NCBI RefSeq assembly: GCF_008831285.2 | Contig: NW_022205156.1 | Location: 1 to 39,385 of the forward strand | From: Nymphaea colorata | Lineage: Eukaryota; Streptophyta; Magnoliopsida; Nymphaeales; Nymphaeaceae | Length of the DNA stretch: 39,385 nucleotides | Direction: 5' to 3' | Part shown: positions 1 through 10,305 of the stretch, piece by piece | Numbering within the stretch: position 1 is the stretch's first letter | Layout of the letters: every line of letters starts with the position of its first letter | Notes under the pieces: generated by a model | Told to the model about the DNA's origin: nothing | The model's database searches: none | The model's input: only the letters and a program-made list of their open reading frames with translations | Made by a program: the position numbers and the translations under genes

Positions 1-85
1 CAACCCCAACCCCAACCCCAACCCCAACCCCAACCCCAACCCCAACCCCAACCCCAACCCCAACCCCAACCCCAACCCCAACCCC
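1..85. repeat. Left telomere, CCCCAA repeats
   Basis: The first 85 bases are an uninterrupted array of the six-base unit CCCCAA, running into CCCCGGG at the boundary with unique sequence. C-rich strand at the left end and G-rich strand at the right end is the orientation of a true chromosome end. The unit is that of oligohymenophorean ciliates (Tetrahymena, Glaucoma), not the C4A4 unit of hypotrichs and Euplotes. Confidence 0.97.
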
Positions 86-302
86 GGGTTTTATTTTCAA
101 AAAATAACAAAAGATAAACTATAATACTATTGCTCCCTAATTTTATAAAGTGCATATTATAAGTCAATGTGATAAAATGAAATAATATTCAAATAATGAT
201 TGAAAGTGATCCAAATACTTGCTTGCAGCCAGCAGCACAAAAAGCAATAGCCGCCTTTCAGGTCATCCAATACATCAAAAGCATTCAATTCCTGCTAACA
301 TC
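86..302. other. Left subtelomeric spacer
   Basis: AT-rich sequence between the telomere and the first reading frame. It may hold the promoter of the gene at 303. No repeat or RNA gene was seen. Confidence 0.5.
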
Positions 303-2127
303 ATGAAGATGCAAGAGACTGACCCGAATATTGTAGCAAAGCTCAACAAGTCAATAATATCTATCAGATAGAAGCTGCTGAAAGATCGATTGGTTGAGGA
401 GAAGACAGTTTCGAAGGAAAACTATGATGAAGTGATGAACATCTTTAGACTCGGCCATGGAATCCCTCTTGAGAGCATTCCCTGCAAACAGGAAAGCATT
501 ATTGATGCTTCAGACCAATCTAAGGAAGCGCTACTACGAGGAAAGGCTTGACGTTTTTCCCAACGCGTATCACCACATCCATTTTCAAGTCAATCATCGA
601 CAACGACAGAAAGCAGGTGATATACGGATTAACGGCATCGGTAAGACCATCTCATCGATCCTCCTGTGGTACTTGAGTTCAATCGTCACTGACTTCATGG
701 CCAAAGAAGACCCCTAAGCCTTAAAAATTCGTTGACTTCAACTGCTTCTCGAAAATTCCCAAAGTTATATATGTTTCACTCGATGAAGACTCAAGCATAT
801 TGGACATCATTCAACAAATACGTACTCAGCTGCCTGGTTTCAACTTCTAAGAAGACAAAATCACAGAGGCGAGAAAATTCTTCGATGAAGAGACAAAAAG
901 TAGAAAAGAGAAGCCCTTGTTCGATAGTTCTTGACATAGATTTGCAATTTTCTCAAAGAAACTTACGAACAGAAAGGCATTAATATTGCTATGGTGATAG
1001 ATGAGGCCCAAGTCTACTATAAGCTCGCTTCAAGAGTCTAAAAGTCAATCAAAAATAAGAATACCTCTCTATCTAGTAAGTTGGCTGATAAAATTGTGGC
1101 TCTTTCCTCTTTTATGGGGATTCTCAGAAAATGTTTCCGCCGGATTGCCTTACTCACGAGCTAGAAGATTTAAAATTCTCATTTAGCACAGATTTCATCA
1201 ATGGAAGAGTGGAAGGAAGATGACCTTTTTGATATTGATTCTCCAAAGAAGATATACAGAGAGAACCTAGAGCCTGAGTTTCGGCTTTCTGAACAGTACT
1301 AACAGATGGAGATGTACATGATCCTTTGGTTTGAGATACTGAGGAATTCAGAAAGGAAGGCCATGAGTTGACAGCGGAATAGCAGAATCAGTTGTATACA
1401 AATTTTAAGATTAAAATTTTTTCACTATGAACAGATTATCACGGCGAGCTTAGGTGTGGACAAGAGAAAAGACTCACTAAATCCTGCGGCAGTCTGTTGA
1501 GAAAATGAAGCTGGGCCATTTGGTCGAAGACTTCAAGAAAGAACTGCAAAAAGAAAAAGAAATAGCAAGCTGCTCTGAAAAAGAAAGCCCAGAAAGATTC
1601 CTAACAAAAATCTCTCACAAATAAGCAAAGAATCCAAAAGAAATAAGAAAGATAAGAACTAAGACATCATAAGAGTCTGAACAATCTGAAAGCAGAGAGA
1701 ATCGCCAGAGTCAGAATAGGAAGAAGAATAAAGTCCCAAAATCAAACGATAGGGAAGATTGAAAACTTTTGGAGGTTAACAAAAGCAATTCAATGCAGAG
1801 CGAAATGCTGGAAAAGTTCTATAAAAACTTTTTTACAGCTAAACGAACCCTCGGATCAAAAAAGCAAGGCAATGCTGCTTCGATGATGAGTGGTGGCTCT
1901 TATTGGTAGCTAAAATAAGAGACAAAGCACTAGTACGAAAATCGATTTTCCATGCTCGAAAATAAAAGCGAGTAGGAAAGATTACGGTGAGGCATTGTAG
2001 ATTCTGCTTGAGCAGGGTAACCTCTCAGACGTAAATGGAGAAATTTGTCAACCACTCTCCAGTTGGCTTTGCTGAAGGCTGCAGATAATTTATCTTTGAA
2101 GAATGGCAAAGTCTTTCGGTCCTATGA
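303..2127 (+). pseudogene. Broken P-loop NTPase (STAND/RHS-like) gene
   Basis: With TAR read as Glu, a chain of frames describes one protein of roughly 580-600 aa. It has an N-terminal helical region starting at the ATG at 303, a Walker A motif NGIGKT near 634-651 preceded by KQVIYG, and a Walker B-like INIAMVIDEAQ near 980-1010. A Lys/Glu-rich tail follows from about 1480 to 1770, and the C-terminal stretch has the final TGA at 2125-2127. The order KQVIYG, GxGKT, then DEAQ recalls retrotransposon-hot-spot and Crinkler-type NTPases, but I cannot assign it to either. About eight frame changes are needed, for example near 550, 620, 730, 925, 1365 and 2000. Several look like a missing base in a homopolymer. 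It is either a decayed subtelomeric gene or a poorly read one. The next gene starts 170 bp downstream on the same strand. Confidence 0.5.
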
Positions 2128-2297
2128 TGTTCTTCAATAAATCTGGAATGTTCTGACCACATGATCTTCAATAACTGTATGCTCAATATCTTAATTATCA
2201 TAACAGGATTGAAAAATTATTCGAGAAGATTAGTTGGAATATTTCAATCCTAAATAAATTTTCTTTTGATATCTTGTTAGATATATTAATTGACGTC

Positions 2298-3089
2298 ATG
2301 TTTGGAACTTTTTTGAAAGGAAGGACTGCAGTTGTCACTGGATCCCTTTCCGGAATCGGCCTGGGAGTCGCTCGCGCTCTCTCTGCTGCAGGATCCAACA
2401 TCGTTTTGAACGGTTTCGCCTCGGATGCTGAGATCAAGGCCCTTGAGAAGGAACTTACCAACAACACATCATCTGCCAAGTTCATTTTCGCCGACCTTAC
2501 CAAGCCCAGTGACACCAAGAACCTCATTGAACAGTCCATCAAACACTTTGGAAAGGTTGATATCCTCGTCAACAACGCCGGCATGCAGCACATCAGCACC
2601 GTCGAGGAGTTCCCCGAAGACATCTGGGAAAAGGTCATTTCGCTCAACCTTAGCTCCGCCTTCTACGGAACCAGATACGCTCTTCCCCAAATGAAGCAGA
2701 GGGGCTGGGGAAGAATCATCAATGTTGCCAGTGTCCACGGATTGGTTGCCTCAGTCAACAAGTCCGCCTACGTCGCCGCCAAGCACGGAATCGTTGGCTT
2801 CACTAAGGCTGCCGCCCTTGAAAACGCCAGAAACGGAGTCACAGTTAATGCAATTTGCCCTGGATTCGTCTTGACTCCCCTCATCCAAAAGCAGATCGAC
2901 ATCATCAAGGAGAAGAGAGGCATTTCGGAGCAAGATGCTTCCAAGGCCTTGATCGAGGAGAAACAGCCATCAGCCAGTTTCAGTGTTCCCGCTGATATTG
3001 GAGCCCTTGCTACCTTCCTTTGCACTGACAACGCCCGCCAAATCACCGGTGCCAGCTACACCGTCGACGGAGGATGGACTGCCCAATGA
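2298..3089 (+). CDS. D-3-hydroxybutyrate dehydrogenase-like SDR
   Basis: A 263-residue classical short-chain dehydrogenase. Visible marks are the cofactor-binding TGSLSGIG near the N-terminus, NNAG with MQH after it, the catalytic Ser region and YVAAK, the CPGFVLTP loop, and a C-terminal DGGWTAQ. The overall pattern matches bacterial BdhA, which interconverts (R)-3-hydroxybutyrate and acetoacetate with NAD(H). The ATG at 2298 is chosen because MFGTFLKGRTAVVTG is the usual N-terminus; an upstream in-frame ATG at 2274 would add eight residues. Unlike almost every neighbour it has no intron, no TAA/TAG codon and no frame break, and it is GC-richer, as expected of a bacterial gene acquired laterally. 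It is convergent with the Rab gene, with stops about 100 bp apart. Confidence 0.93.
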   Translation: MFGTFLKGRTAVVTGSLSGIGLGVARALSAAGSNIVLNGFASDAEIKALEKELTNNTSSAKFIFADLTKPSDTKNLIEQSIKHFGKVDILVNNAGMQHISTVEEFPEDIWEKVISLNLSSAFYGTRYALPQMKQRGWGRIINVASVHGLVASVNKSAYVAAKHGIVGFTKAAALENARNGVTVNAICPGFVLTPLIQKQIDIIKEKRGISEQDASKALIEEKQPSASFSVPADIGALATFLCTDNARQITGASYTVDGGWTAQ

Positions 3090-3186
3090 TTAACGAGAAA
3101 CCTCTGTAGCAATCATGACTAAAGAGAGTTATTTATTAAGATAAAGTAAAGATATGGGTTGAAGAACTTCCGAATAATTAGAACAA

Positions 3187-3890
3187 TCATTTATTACAAC
3201 ATCCAGCCTTAGATTCTTTCTCTGTATCCTGCAAATCGACGATGTTTTGGATTTGAGTTGTCGAAACTGAAGCCTTTGTCTTGCTCATCCTTTGTTGAAA
3301 AAGCTGTTTTGCCACTTATTCAAAGGCCAGCTTGACATTCTCAGCTGTCTTTGCTGATGTTTCAAAGAATAATTCAACTCCATGTGCTTTCATCCATTTT
3401 TCAACCAATTATTTCTACACTTGCCGGCTACATAACCACTTGTTTACTTGCCCTAATCATCTTTGTGAGTTCCGATCAAAACTACCATCACATTGGAGGC
3501 GCATTCTCTTGAGCTTACGCTAGCCATCCGTCCAAACTCTAAAAAGAGTCTTTACTTGATCGTGGCATGAATACTTGGTGATGTCATAGACGAGGAAGAC
3601 AGCTGAGCTATTTCTGTAGTAGCTCTTGATGATGGACTTGAAGCTTTCTTGGCCTGCTGTATCCCAGATCGTCATTTTTATATTGAAATTCTCATCGATT
3701 TTGAGAACCTTCGAGGCGAATTCCACACCTAAATAGGGATGGAAGTACCAACAGTCACCATGTATTCATTTTGGAAAGTATCCTTGGTGTATCGGGTGAG
3801 CAGTGAACTTTTTCCGACTGCTGATTTGCCCACCATTATGATCTTGAAGGTGGCATCTTCCGACTTTGTGACCCTTCTGCGATTGCTCAT
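3187..3890 (-). CDS. Rab-family small GTPase
   Basis: A membrane-traffic GTPase of about 210 aa. It shows the P-loop GKSAVGKSS, switch I ending TVGVEF, the G3 motif WDTAGQE, a G4 region GTHKDD, G5 ETSAKT, and a C-terminal CC (GCCNK) for geranylgeranylation. The G4 motif has His where Rabs usually have Asn (NKxD), so nucleotide specificity may be altered. Introns at 3729-3748 and 3428-3447 are both 20 nt. A 17-nt GT..AG stretch at 3539-3555 best restores SLDGWL. One base appears to be missing near 3495, in a run that should give ENAPPNVMVVLIG. Several TAR codons sit where Rabs carry Glu, such as AFE-E-VAKQLF. The start at 3890 gives MSNRRRVTKSED. It is divergent from centrin, with 57 bp between start codons. 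Confidence 0.9.
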
Positions 3891-3947
3891 AGCCTGGCGA
3901 TATAATAATACACTACGGTTTAATTTTATTATTTTCTTGATATCTTG
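3891..3947. promoter_or_regulatory. 57-bp shared Rab/centrin intergenic region
   Basis: This AT-rich interval is all that separates the start codons of two divergently transcribed genes. Both promoters must lie in it or run into the neighbouring coding sequence. I see no specific motif. Confidence 0.5.
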
Positions 3948-4477
3948 ATGAAAAAAACAACTAGTCAAAACAACAAGAGCAAACAGCCCTTCAACCCCAA
4001 GGACTATGAGAGGCCTGGAATCTCTTCCGAAGAGGTCCTCGAGATCAGAGAGGCCTTCGACCTCTTCGATTATGAAGCCACCGGATTCATCGATCCCAAA
4101 GGTAACGCATCATTCATTTAGAACTCGTCGCTTCTATGACTGCCCTTGGCTACTAATCCAAAAACCAAACCCTTTTCCACGCAATCGGCGAGATTCAAGG
4201 AAACATCGATTTTCCCAAATTTTTCGATCTTTTGACAGCGCGTCTGTCCAACAAGGACTCAAAGGACAACCTGAAGCGGGTTTTCGCTCTTTTCGATGAT
4301 GAGAAATCTGGCTTTATTTCGATAAAAAACTTGCGAAGAGTGGTCAAGGAGGTCGGCGAGAACATCGATGATTCTGAACTTCAGGAGATGATCGAGCGAG
4401 CTGATTTGGACAATGACGGCCTCATAAGCGAAGAATAGTTCTATGCAATTATGACCAGAAGAAGTCTCAAGGCCTGA
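3948..4477 (+). CDS. Centrin (EF-hand basal body protein)
   Basis: A 169-residue calcium-binding protein of basal bodies and contractile fibres. After a basic N-terminus comes EF-hand 1 (EAFDLFDYEATGFID) and its following helix KELVASMTALGY. The second loop is degenerate (IGEIQGNIDFPKF), followed by a third EF-hand region (VFALFDDEKSGFISI) and a canonical fourth (RADLDNDGLISEE). The 20-nt intron at 4102-4121 restores IDPKELVASM. Two reassigned codons occur: TAA after ALGY, where centrins usually have Glu (ALGFE), and TAG at 4436 in SEE-x-FYAIM. The stop is TGA at 4475. EF-hands 2 and 3 lack a full Asp/Glu ligand set, so probably only the outer loops bind calcium strongly. Confidence 0.93.
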
Positions 4478-4810
4478 TCTGCATCATTTATTTGAGGATG
4501 TTATGCCAAAATACCAAAATAAACCAACCACATAGCTTTTTTAACGATATGAAAGACCATATGCAATAAGTGGGCCCATAAGTATAGACTATTTTATTAT
4601 TTGATTAAAAACTCATAGATATGGTTTTCATCTTTTCCAATTTTTTTTAATGCGGCAGTTTGACCAATCTTATCAATAGGTTAATTTGAGTGAGATTTTA
4701 CGTTGTTGTTGTAAACATTTGAATATTATTACTTATACTTGCAACTAAAAATAAAACGTAGGAAAAAGGTAAATAAAAGCCTCAATTTTACAAACATGGT
4801 CATGGATTAT
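4478..4810. other. Intergenic, no gene seen
   Basis: AT-rich sequence between the 3' ends of centrin and the small membrane protein. It probably holds both 3' untranslated regions. Open frames here are explained by the rarity of TGA. Confidence 0.4.
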
Positions 4811-5040
4811 TCACTCTTCTCGAAAAGATAGTGCATATATCCATTTTTAATGATAATTGCGAATCCATTTTTCGGAGAAAGTTTGATAAGGTGGTGGCCG
4901 TTATCGATAGCACACCCATTTGAGAAGTAAAAGTACAAAGAATATGATAAACATCAGGAGGTCATTTCTTCGTTTCTAGTTGTTGTGGGATAATCTTACC
5001 CGCAAAGAGCCATGTTGGATGTTTGCTATTCTTCGGCCAT
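4811..5040 (-). CDS. Small single-TM protein
   Basis: A predicted protein of about 66 aa. It begins MAEE-E-QTSNMALC (TAG read as Glu), continues through a short basic stretch KRRND into one strong membrane segment (LLMFIIFFVLLLLKW), and ends in a charged, aromatic tail closing with the TGA at 4811-4813. A GT..AG segment of 24 nt at 4976-4999 is the likely intron. One extra G at the 5' splice site is needed to keep phase. I do not recognise a family. The basic residues before the segment suggest N-in topology. The opposite strand is also open here, so the assignment is moderate. Confidence 0.45.
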
Positions 5041-5549
5041 CTTTTAGAAAAGTTGTTATTTCCTTTCTTCGTAAAAGGGAACAGGTGGGATCTTAGTCTT
5101 ATAGGTAAAAATAACGTTGTTTGTATCTTATTGATATAATTTATATAATCTTCCTCTGCTTATAACAATCATAAATTTTTTCCCCATCTATTATAATACT
5201 ATCATCTTATGCCAACTCGCTTCCCATTTAAGCATGAAAGTAGAGTTAGATAGGAAGAAAGAAGGATAAGCATCAATAGAGTCAATATCGAGAAGAAAAG
5301 GATGAGAATTTAGCATTTTTATGCGTATTGTACTACTAGATTTCATTTTTGCTGCCGTTATTAACTTGGAAGTTAATTATTTCATTGACGATTATTACAT
5401 TCATTTTGTCATGGTTTTCTCTATTATGCCGTAAAAAACTCTCTCTTTTCAGTATTGAAGAAGTTTAATACACATCCATCATGTCCGTTATTTTGGATCG
5501 AAGATGGAGACAAGTAGTTGGCTTAGAAATTGAGTACATGATATATAAA
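5041..5549. other. Intergenic, no gene seen
   Basis: AT-rich, with short open stretches on both strands but no convincing protein. It should contain the promoter of the small membrane protein and the 3' region of the pyrophosphatase-like gene. Confidence 0.4.
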
Positions 5550-7892
5550 TCAGTTTCGTACCGAAAGCATCTAGCTGGCGAAGACGACTGAAACGATACC
5601 TGATAGCTTGATTATAGCTCCCAAGAAAGACTGGCAGTTTTTTATAAAGAACTGCCCACCTCCTCGCCAATTAGTGATGATTTGTGACATTATGTCCCGC
5701 GTCCTATTATTTTCCTTCCTCGTCTGAAACTGACCCTGACTCGATCATCTTTTTTGTTCCTTTCCAGGCCTGTCCTGATGCGATTCCTGAAAGGGAAAAT
5801 TGGATGCCACTAACCATTAGACCGATCAGATAACCTGCAACGACTCGAATTCCGAAGCCGAAGCCAATCGCCAGTGGGAAGAGAAGAACCTAAATAGAAA
5901 AAATGTACGATTAGGATGGAGCAATTGAAGATTTAAGAGAGCTAAAGCAACTGCTCCAGCTGCATCAGCATAATCAGGTTAAGTGTTACCCTGTAAGATT
6001 CCTTCATCTTGCCTCAGCTGTGTTCTCACGTTGTCTACCAACTAAGTTGCAGTCTTTTGAACAGCAGGTAGGATGATTCCTGAAAAAAGGAAGGGACCAT
6101 GGCTCCAAGCAGCACGCCAGTGAAGATTAAAGGCTAGGTGATTGATATAGAATTTTCATACATTAGCTTGTAGAGATTGGCATTGAAGATATACCCTCCG
6201 AACAGAGCCATACCGGTGAGAGCGGCTGGGTGGATAGCAAAGGCTCGGCTCCTAGATGCTGCAGATCTCCAATTTGATCCATTTCTTATGTCTTTTCACG
6301 AGGTCTCCTCCTAGTTATGACAGAATGGTCATTTGGAAGGCATTATTTGCCAAAGGAGCAAAGACTGACTGAGCCAAGAAGAGAGGAAAACCACTAATTG
6401 CTCCAACTGCAGCGAGTGCGATACCGTAGAAGCCTAAAAACATGTTGGCAAAGTAGGCAGCGCCTGCAATTAGGATGATAGGAGCGATAGTACTTATATA
6501 GCCAAGCGCCAGACCATTAGCAAGATTGGCTGCTGAGCTTGATCTGGAGCTCTCCACAGGGACTGAACTGGAAAAAAGCTGCTGAAGATATGAACTAATT
6601 GAAAAGGCTCAACAGTATGATAGTAACTAAGCCGATAGCTGAGCAAAGATAGGGGATCCAAATTTGTTGAACATCATGATAGCGTTCATATATGTTACTG
6701 AGAGTAAACTGAGAGGGGAAAGTGGTGAAAGAGGCAAGGTATAAGGCTCCTAGCATCACAAAAGCAATCAAAAAGAGCTGTATCCTCATGATGCTTTGGC
6801 TTGATGCACTGATTCACCCAATAAAGTTAGTTGCTATCGTACTAACAGCCATTGAGAAGAATTGCCCCAAAGCTATTGCCATCAGAGGATACATGAAGTT
6901 ACTTACCAAGAAATTGCAAGGAACAGGATCTGTATGATAGCCAGTCAACGAAGTGCACGAAAGGATGAAAGCAACACAGACGGATTAAGTTAAAGAGGTG
7001 AAAATTAGGATACGCTACCCAGGAGCTCTCCAATATTCTAGCCTACATGCTCAGTGATAGTTGCTGGATTTCTTGGACTTTGGTAAATCATCCCTCCTTA
7101 TACTTTTCCGACCAGCTCTGCACCAACTTCGGCGCCTGCAGTAAACACTCCTCCGCTGACCCTAGTGAAGATAGATACGATTGAAGTTCCAAGTGCGAAA
7201 CCGGCAACTGATTCAAAAAGTCCTCGATAATAGGATGAATTGGCGGAATAAGAATCAAGGGATGTTGGCTGATGATGACATCAATCAGAATGATCAATGC
7301 TATATAAAATCTGATTACCAAGAGTGGCAAAGGAACTGACTCCAAAACCAATAGCACAGCAAGCCTTATAGGTTGTTCTGAATGCCTCTCCAGTTCCATA
7401 TTTAGCGCTGTATGCGATTCTAAAATTGCTTTGTGTGGCGATAATCAGAGCCAAAAGACTTGATATCATGTTCATGATTCCTCCAACAAGACTGCAATAG
7501 CGGTAGTCAATCCTTTTTCCGTTGCAAACCAGACGATCACGAACATAATGATGAGAACCACCAGACAAATTGCATACTCTTGTTTGATGTACTGCATCGA
7601 TCCCTATCTTAACTCCAACATACATCTGATATTTTATAGCTCAGCTATAGCAAGTTCTTTTCTGATCCGGCGAGAGGTCGTCGTTGACGGGCTGTTCTCC
7701 ATCGTTTTCGCCCTCTTATTGCTCCTACTCTAGGTCGATTCGCCTCACCATCAGGAAGTTGTAGACCGCCCACAGTAGACTTAGCGAAGAACAGACGATT
7801 ATTATTATGTTTATGTTTTCGTAGCTCAAGGCTGATAGACAGGACTCGGGATTTGGATTGGAGGTCAGTGTCTTTTCAAGGGGAATATCCAT
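5550..7892 (-). CDS. Membrane pyrophosphatase (V-PPase)-like protein with altered catalytic site
   Basis: A protein of about 750 aa aligning along its length with proton/sodium-pumping pyrophosphatases. It begins [11 protein letters not shown] and has an acidic loop (EEEQEEGENDGE). Family landmarks follow: [105 protein letters not shown] and [14 protein letters not shown]. The Glu of GKVE is encoded by TAA. The aspartates that bind Mg-pyrophosphate in active enzymes (DVGAD, IADNVGDNVGD, GDTVGDP, the DNAGG region) are Glu, Ser or Asn here. Introns of 19 nt lie at 7300-7318 and 5890-5908. A GTGAAT..AAG segment of 18 nt near 6798-6815 would remove the only internal TGA. About eight single missing bases must be assumed. 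Transport activity is doubtful; it may be a pseudoenzyme. Confidence 0.8.
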
Positions 7893-8031
7893 TTATAATT
7901 ATAAATTCTAATAGCAATTGATAGATTTTTCATGGGTTAATCATTAACAAAGTCAAAGATGAATGATTCATTTAAGAGTTTTTTAAATAAATAAATAATC
8001 TTTATTGTAGGGATGATAAAGAGCGAGAAAA

Positions 8032-8892
8032 TCATATTTTAGTCTTGAGTTTATTTTGGTAGATCTTGGATTGCAGTAGGGTAGTGAGTGTTACTGGCTG
8101 CGTCTGGGTCACATGATGTTAAAAATGTGATGAGCTTGCCAGTTTGTTTATGAGAGTAGCCTTTACCTTTTCGATCTTTGATACAATTTTCTATTTATTT
8201 AACGAAGATTCACTGACCTTTCTCGTGCTCTTTATTACTGACGAATGGTTAAAAGTCATTAACATATGGTCTATGTGCCTTTACGCGTGATGCCTTTGTG
8301 TCGTTTCATTTATATTTTGCCTATGGAGGGACATGCTCTTCGTCATTTCTATTTTACTGGGACTGGAAACAGTCTATTCATCTTCCAATCGTCTCTTTCC
8401 TGATCCTGCCAGGCAAATTTTTTATAACTGCAAGCGAAAGCCCTTGTTAGGTGAAACCTTAATCAGTAATTTTTTACCTTTTTTCTTCGTTTCTGGACCA
8501 GCGATAGGGCTGATTCAGCTGAATAGCCATATTTAGTGATGATATAGGCTGCTACGATGGTGGCGCTTCTGCTTATTCCGGCTACACAATGCACGAGGAC
8601 ATTTGTATGCCTACGGGCCTAATCGATAAAATTGGAGCTGGTCTGAAAGTATTGAGAAATGTTGAAGGTCTACTTGTCCTATGCGGGTAGGTAGAGGTAT
8701 CTCGGGACATCCTTTGAACTGTGTGATAATCTCCCCCCTCGAAAAACACTGACTATTGCTCCATTCTGTATTCTGCATATGCGAAAAGCTACCTTTAAGG
8801 ACTGGCTGTGATTGGGCGGTCTTTATATCAGAAATGTAGAGAGCTCCTAGTTCCCTATCTGAGGCAAGGATGAGATTGATATCCTTTGGCAT
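8032..8892 (-). CDS. Dual-specificity protein phosphatase
   Basis: A Cys-based phosphatase of about 270 aa. The N-terminal part (MPKDINLILASDRELGALYI) is followed by the DSP core: FIDEARRHTNVLVHCVAGIS contains the P-loop HCVAGISRS with nucleophile Cys and Arg, then ATIVAAYII and KVSPNKGF. TAG encodes the Glu of FID-E-AR, a position that is nearly always Glu in this family. Introns of 20 nt lie at 8773-8792 and 8458-8477. One A seems missing just before the first intron. The general acid Asp probably lies in the PAEDK loop. A 150-residue Ser/Thr/Lys/His-rich tail without recognisable domain runs in the same frame to the TGA at 8032-8034. It could be a regulatory extension or partly read-through, given how rare stops are. 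Confidence 0.85.
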
Positions 8893-9503
8893 TATTACTC
8901 GCTTTCAAACAATAAAATATGAGTTGAAATCAGTTTATGGATGCTGTTTCACCATTATGATACGTCTCTGCTATAAATAATGGGAAAAAAAGTCAAGCTT
9001 TCGCCAAGTAGCATTGGTATGGGTAAATATTATAATAGGAAATGGAAGAATTATGGATCATCGGCTATCATTTCACTTTTTCTTTTTTAAGTGCATCAAT
9101 GATCTAGAATATAAATGTAATTTCACCTAATTTATCTTATTTACCACAATTTATGCAATTTTTCACGCATTGAGTACCCAACTAGTTAACAGTGTTATTT
9201 TTTGTATCGTTTACTTTAGGAAACCTCGTCCTGGCTTGTTAAGCAGCGAATATCGATGCAACAAGCCCACCGTATCTTTTGATCATACTTCTTTCTTTTT
9301 TAATCTGATTATTTTCTTCTTTATTTGAATTATATCAAAAATTCTTCGATTCAGTGTAATCGAAACGCTTCACCTAGCCACCATATGGTCTGTTATTGCG
9401 TGAAAGTCTTGGATGTTTTGATTACATTTCAAGATAAAAAAATAAAGAAGGGGGCTGTATAAATTATAGGACGTTTGTTTAGCTCCTCATAATAATATAG
9501 TAA
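8893..9503. other. Intergenic, no gene seen
   Basis: About 600 bp of AT-rich sequence between divergent genes. It presumably carries both promoters. I found no repeat, RNA gene or conserved frame. Confidence 0.4.
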
Positions 9504-10039
9504 ATGTTTTCCAGCGGGACAAGAGCCAAGGCACTCAAACACGAGACCAAATTGTGACACATCGCATCGGAAGCGACAACCAAAACGTCCTCAACCCTAA
9601 TAAAAATTGGACTAGGGGTAACCGCCTCATTGATAGTCCATCCAAGAATGCACCCCAAGTTCAAAGTAGATCAAAAAGCAGACAAAAAAAACTATCAGCT
9701 AACAAGCTTTTTGCAAAAGCACACCAGGCCAGCGACGGAGAGACTTATCTCACCCATAGCAAATCTGCAGAAGGTTCGCATGCACATCCAGTAAGAGTAT
9801 CAACCGGTCACCACAGCGATTGCGCACACCCGAAGAAGTAAAAACCTTTGGAAATGTGTCAATAGTTTAACATAAAGATCGGGGGAGGAAATGACAACCA
9901 CACCCTTTCTCTAATTATTGGAATGTACGGCTTTTGTGAGTTTGGAATTGAGGATTTGAGTAGCATTCAATAAAATACCGACGATTCCACACTCACCAGC
10001 TAAAGTGCCTCACTAATCGAGCTTTTAGTAAAGTCTTGA
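9504..10039 (+). CDS. Basic low-complexity protein, unknown
   Basis: A reading frame of about 175 codons that uses TAA and TAG as Glu. The N-terminus MFSSGTRAKALKHETK joins the main frame after one missing base near 9552. The middle is Ser/Lys/Asn/His-rich (SRSKSRQKKLSANKLFAKAH). The C-terminal third is more ordered (FNIKIGGGNDNHTLSLIIGM). The stop is TGA at 10037. I recognise no domain. The basic composition would suit a nucleic-acid or cytoskeleton binding protein, but that is a guess. It runs toward the Dbf4-like gene on the same strand and could even be its 5' part; the 270 bp between them have no clear start signal. Confidence 0.45.
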
Positions 10040-10305
10040 GCAAAAATTTTACTATAACGCATTGATTTTACTCCCACTTTGTTCTAATTTTTTGCTAATA
10101 TCATTAAAATCGTCGAAAATTAGGTCAAATTAAGCGTTCTATCACTTTGATTGAATGTATGTGTTGATAACAACTTCAAATTTCTGCTAGAGAGTGCAAA
10201 GTTGGAGTTAAGTGAGATTATATAAATAGACAACCAAAATTGCATCGAAAAGGCGCTCATATACACTCTCATATTATTTACTTCAACTACACAGCAAACC
10301 CATCC

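Noticed and set aside
2198-2738. Long minus-strand open frames across the dehydrogenase gene
   Set aside because: They lie antisense to a clear SDR coding frame and show only its complementary codon pattern.
6798-6816. In-frame TGA in the pyrophosphatase-like gene as evidence of read-through
   Set aside because: A GT..AG segment of 18 nt covers it and its removal keeps the frame, so a small intron is the simpler explanation.
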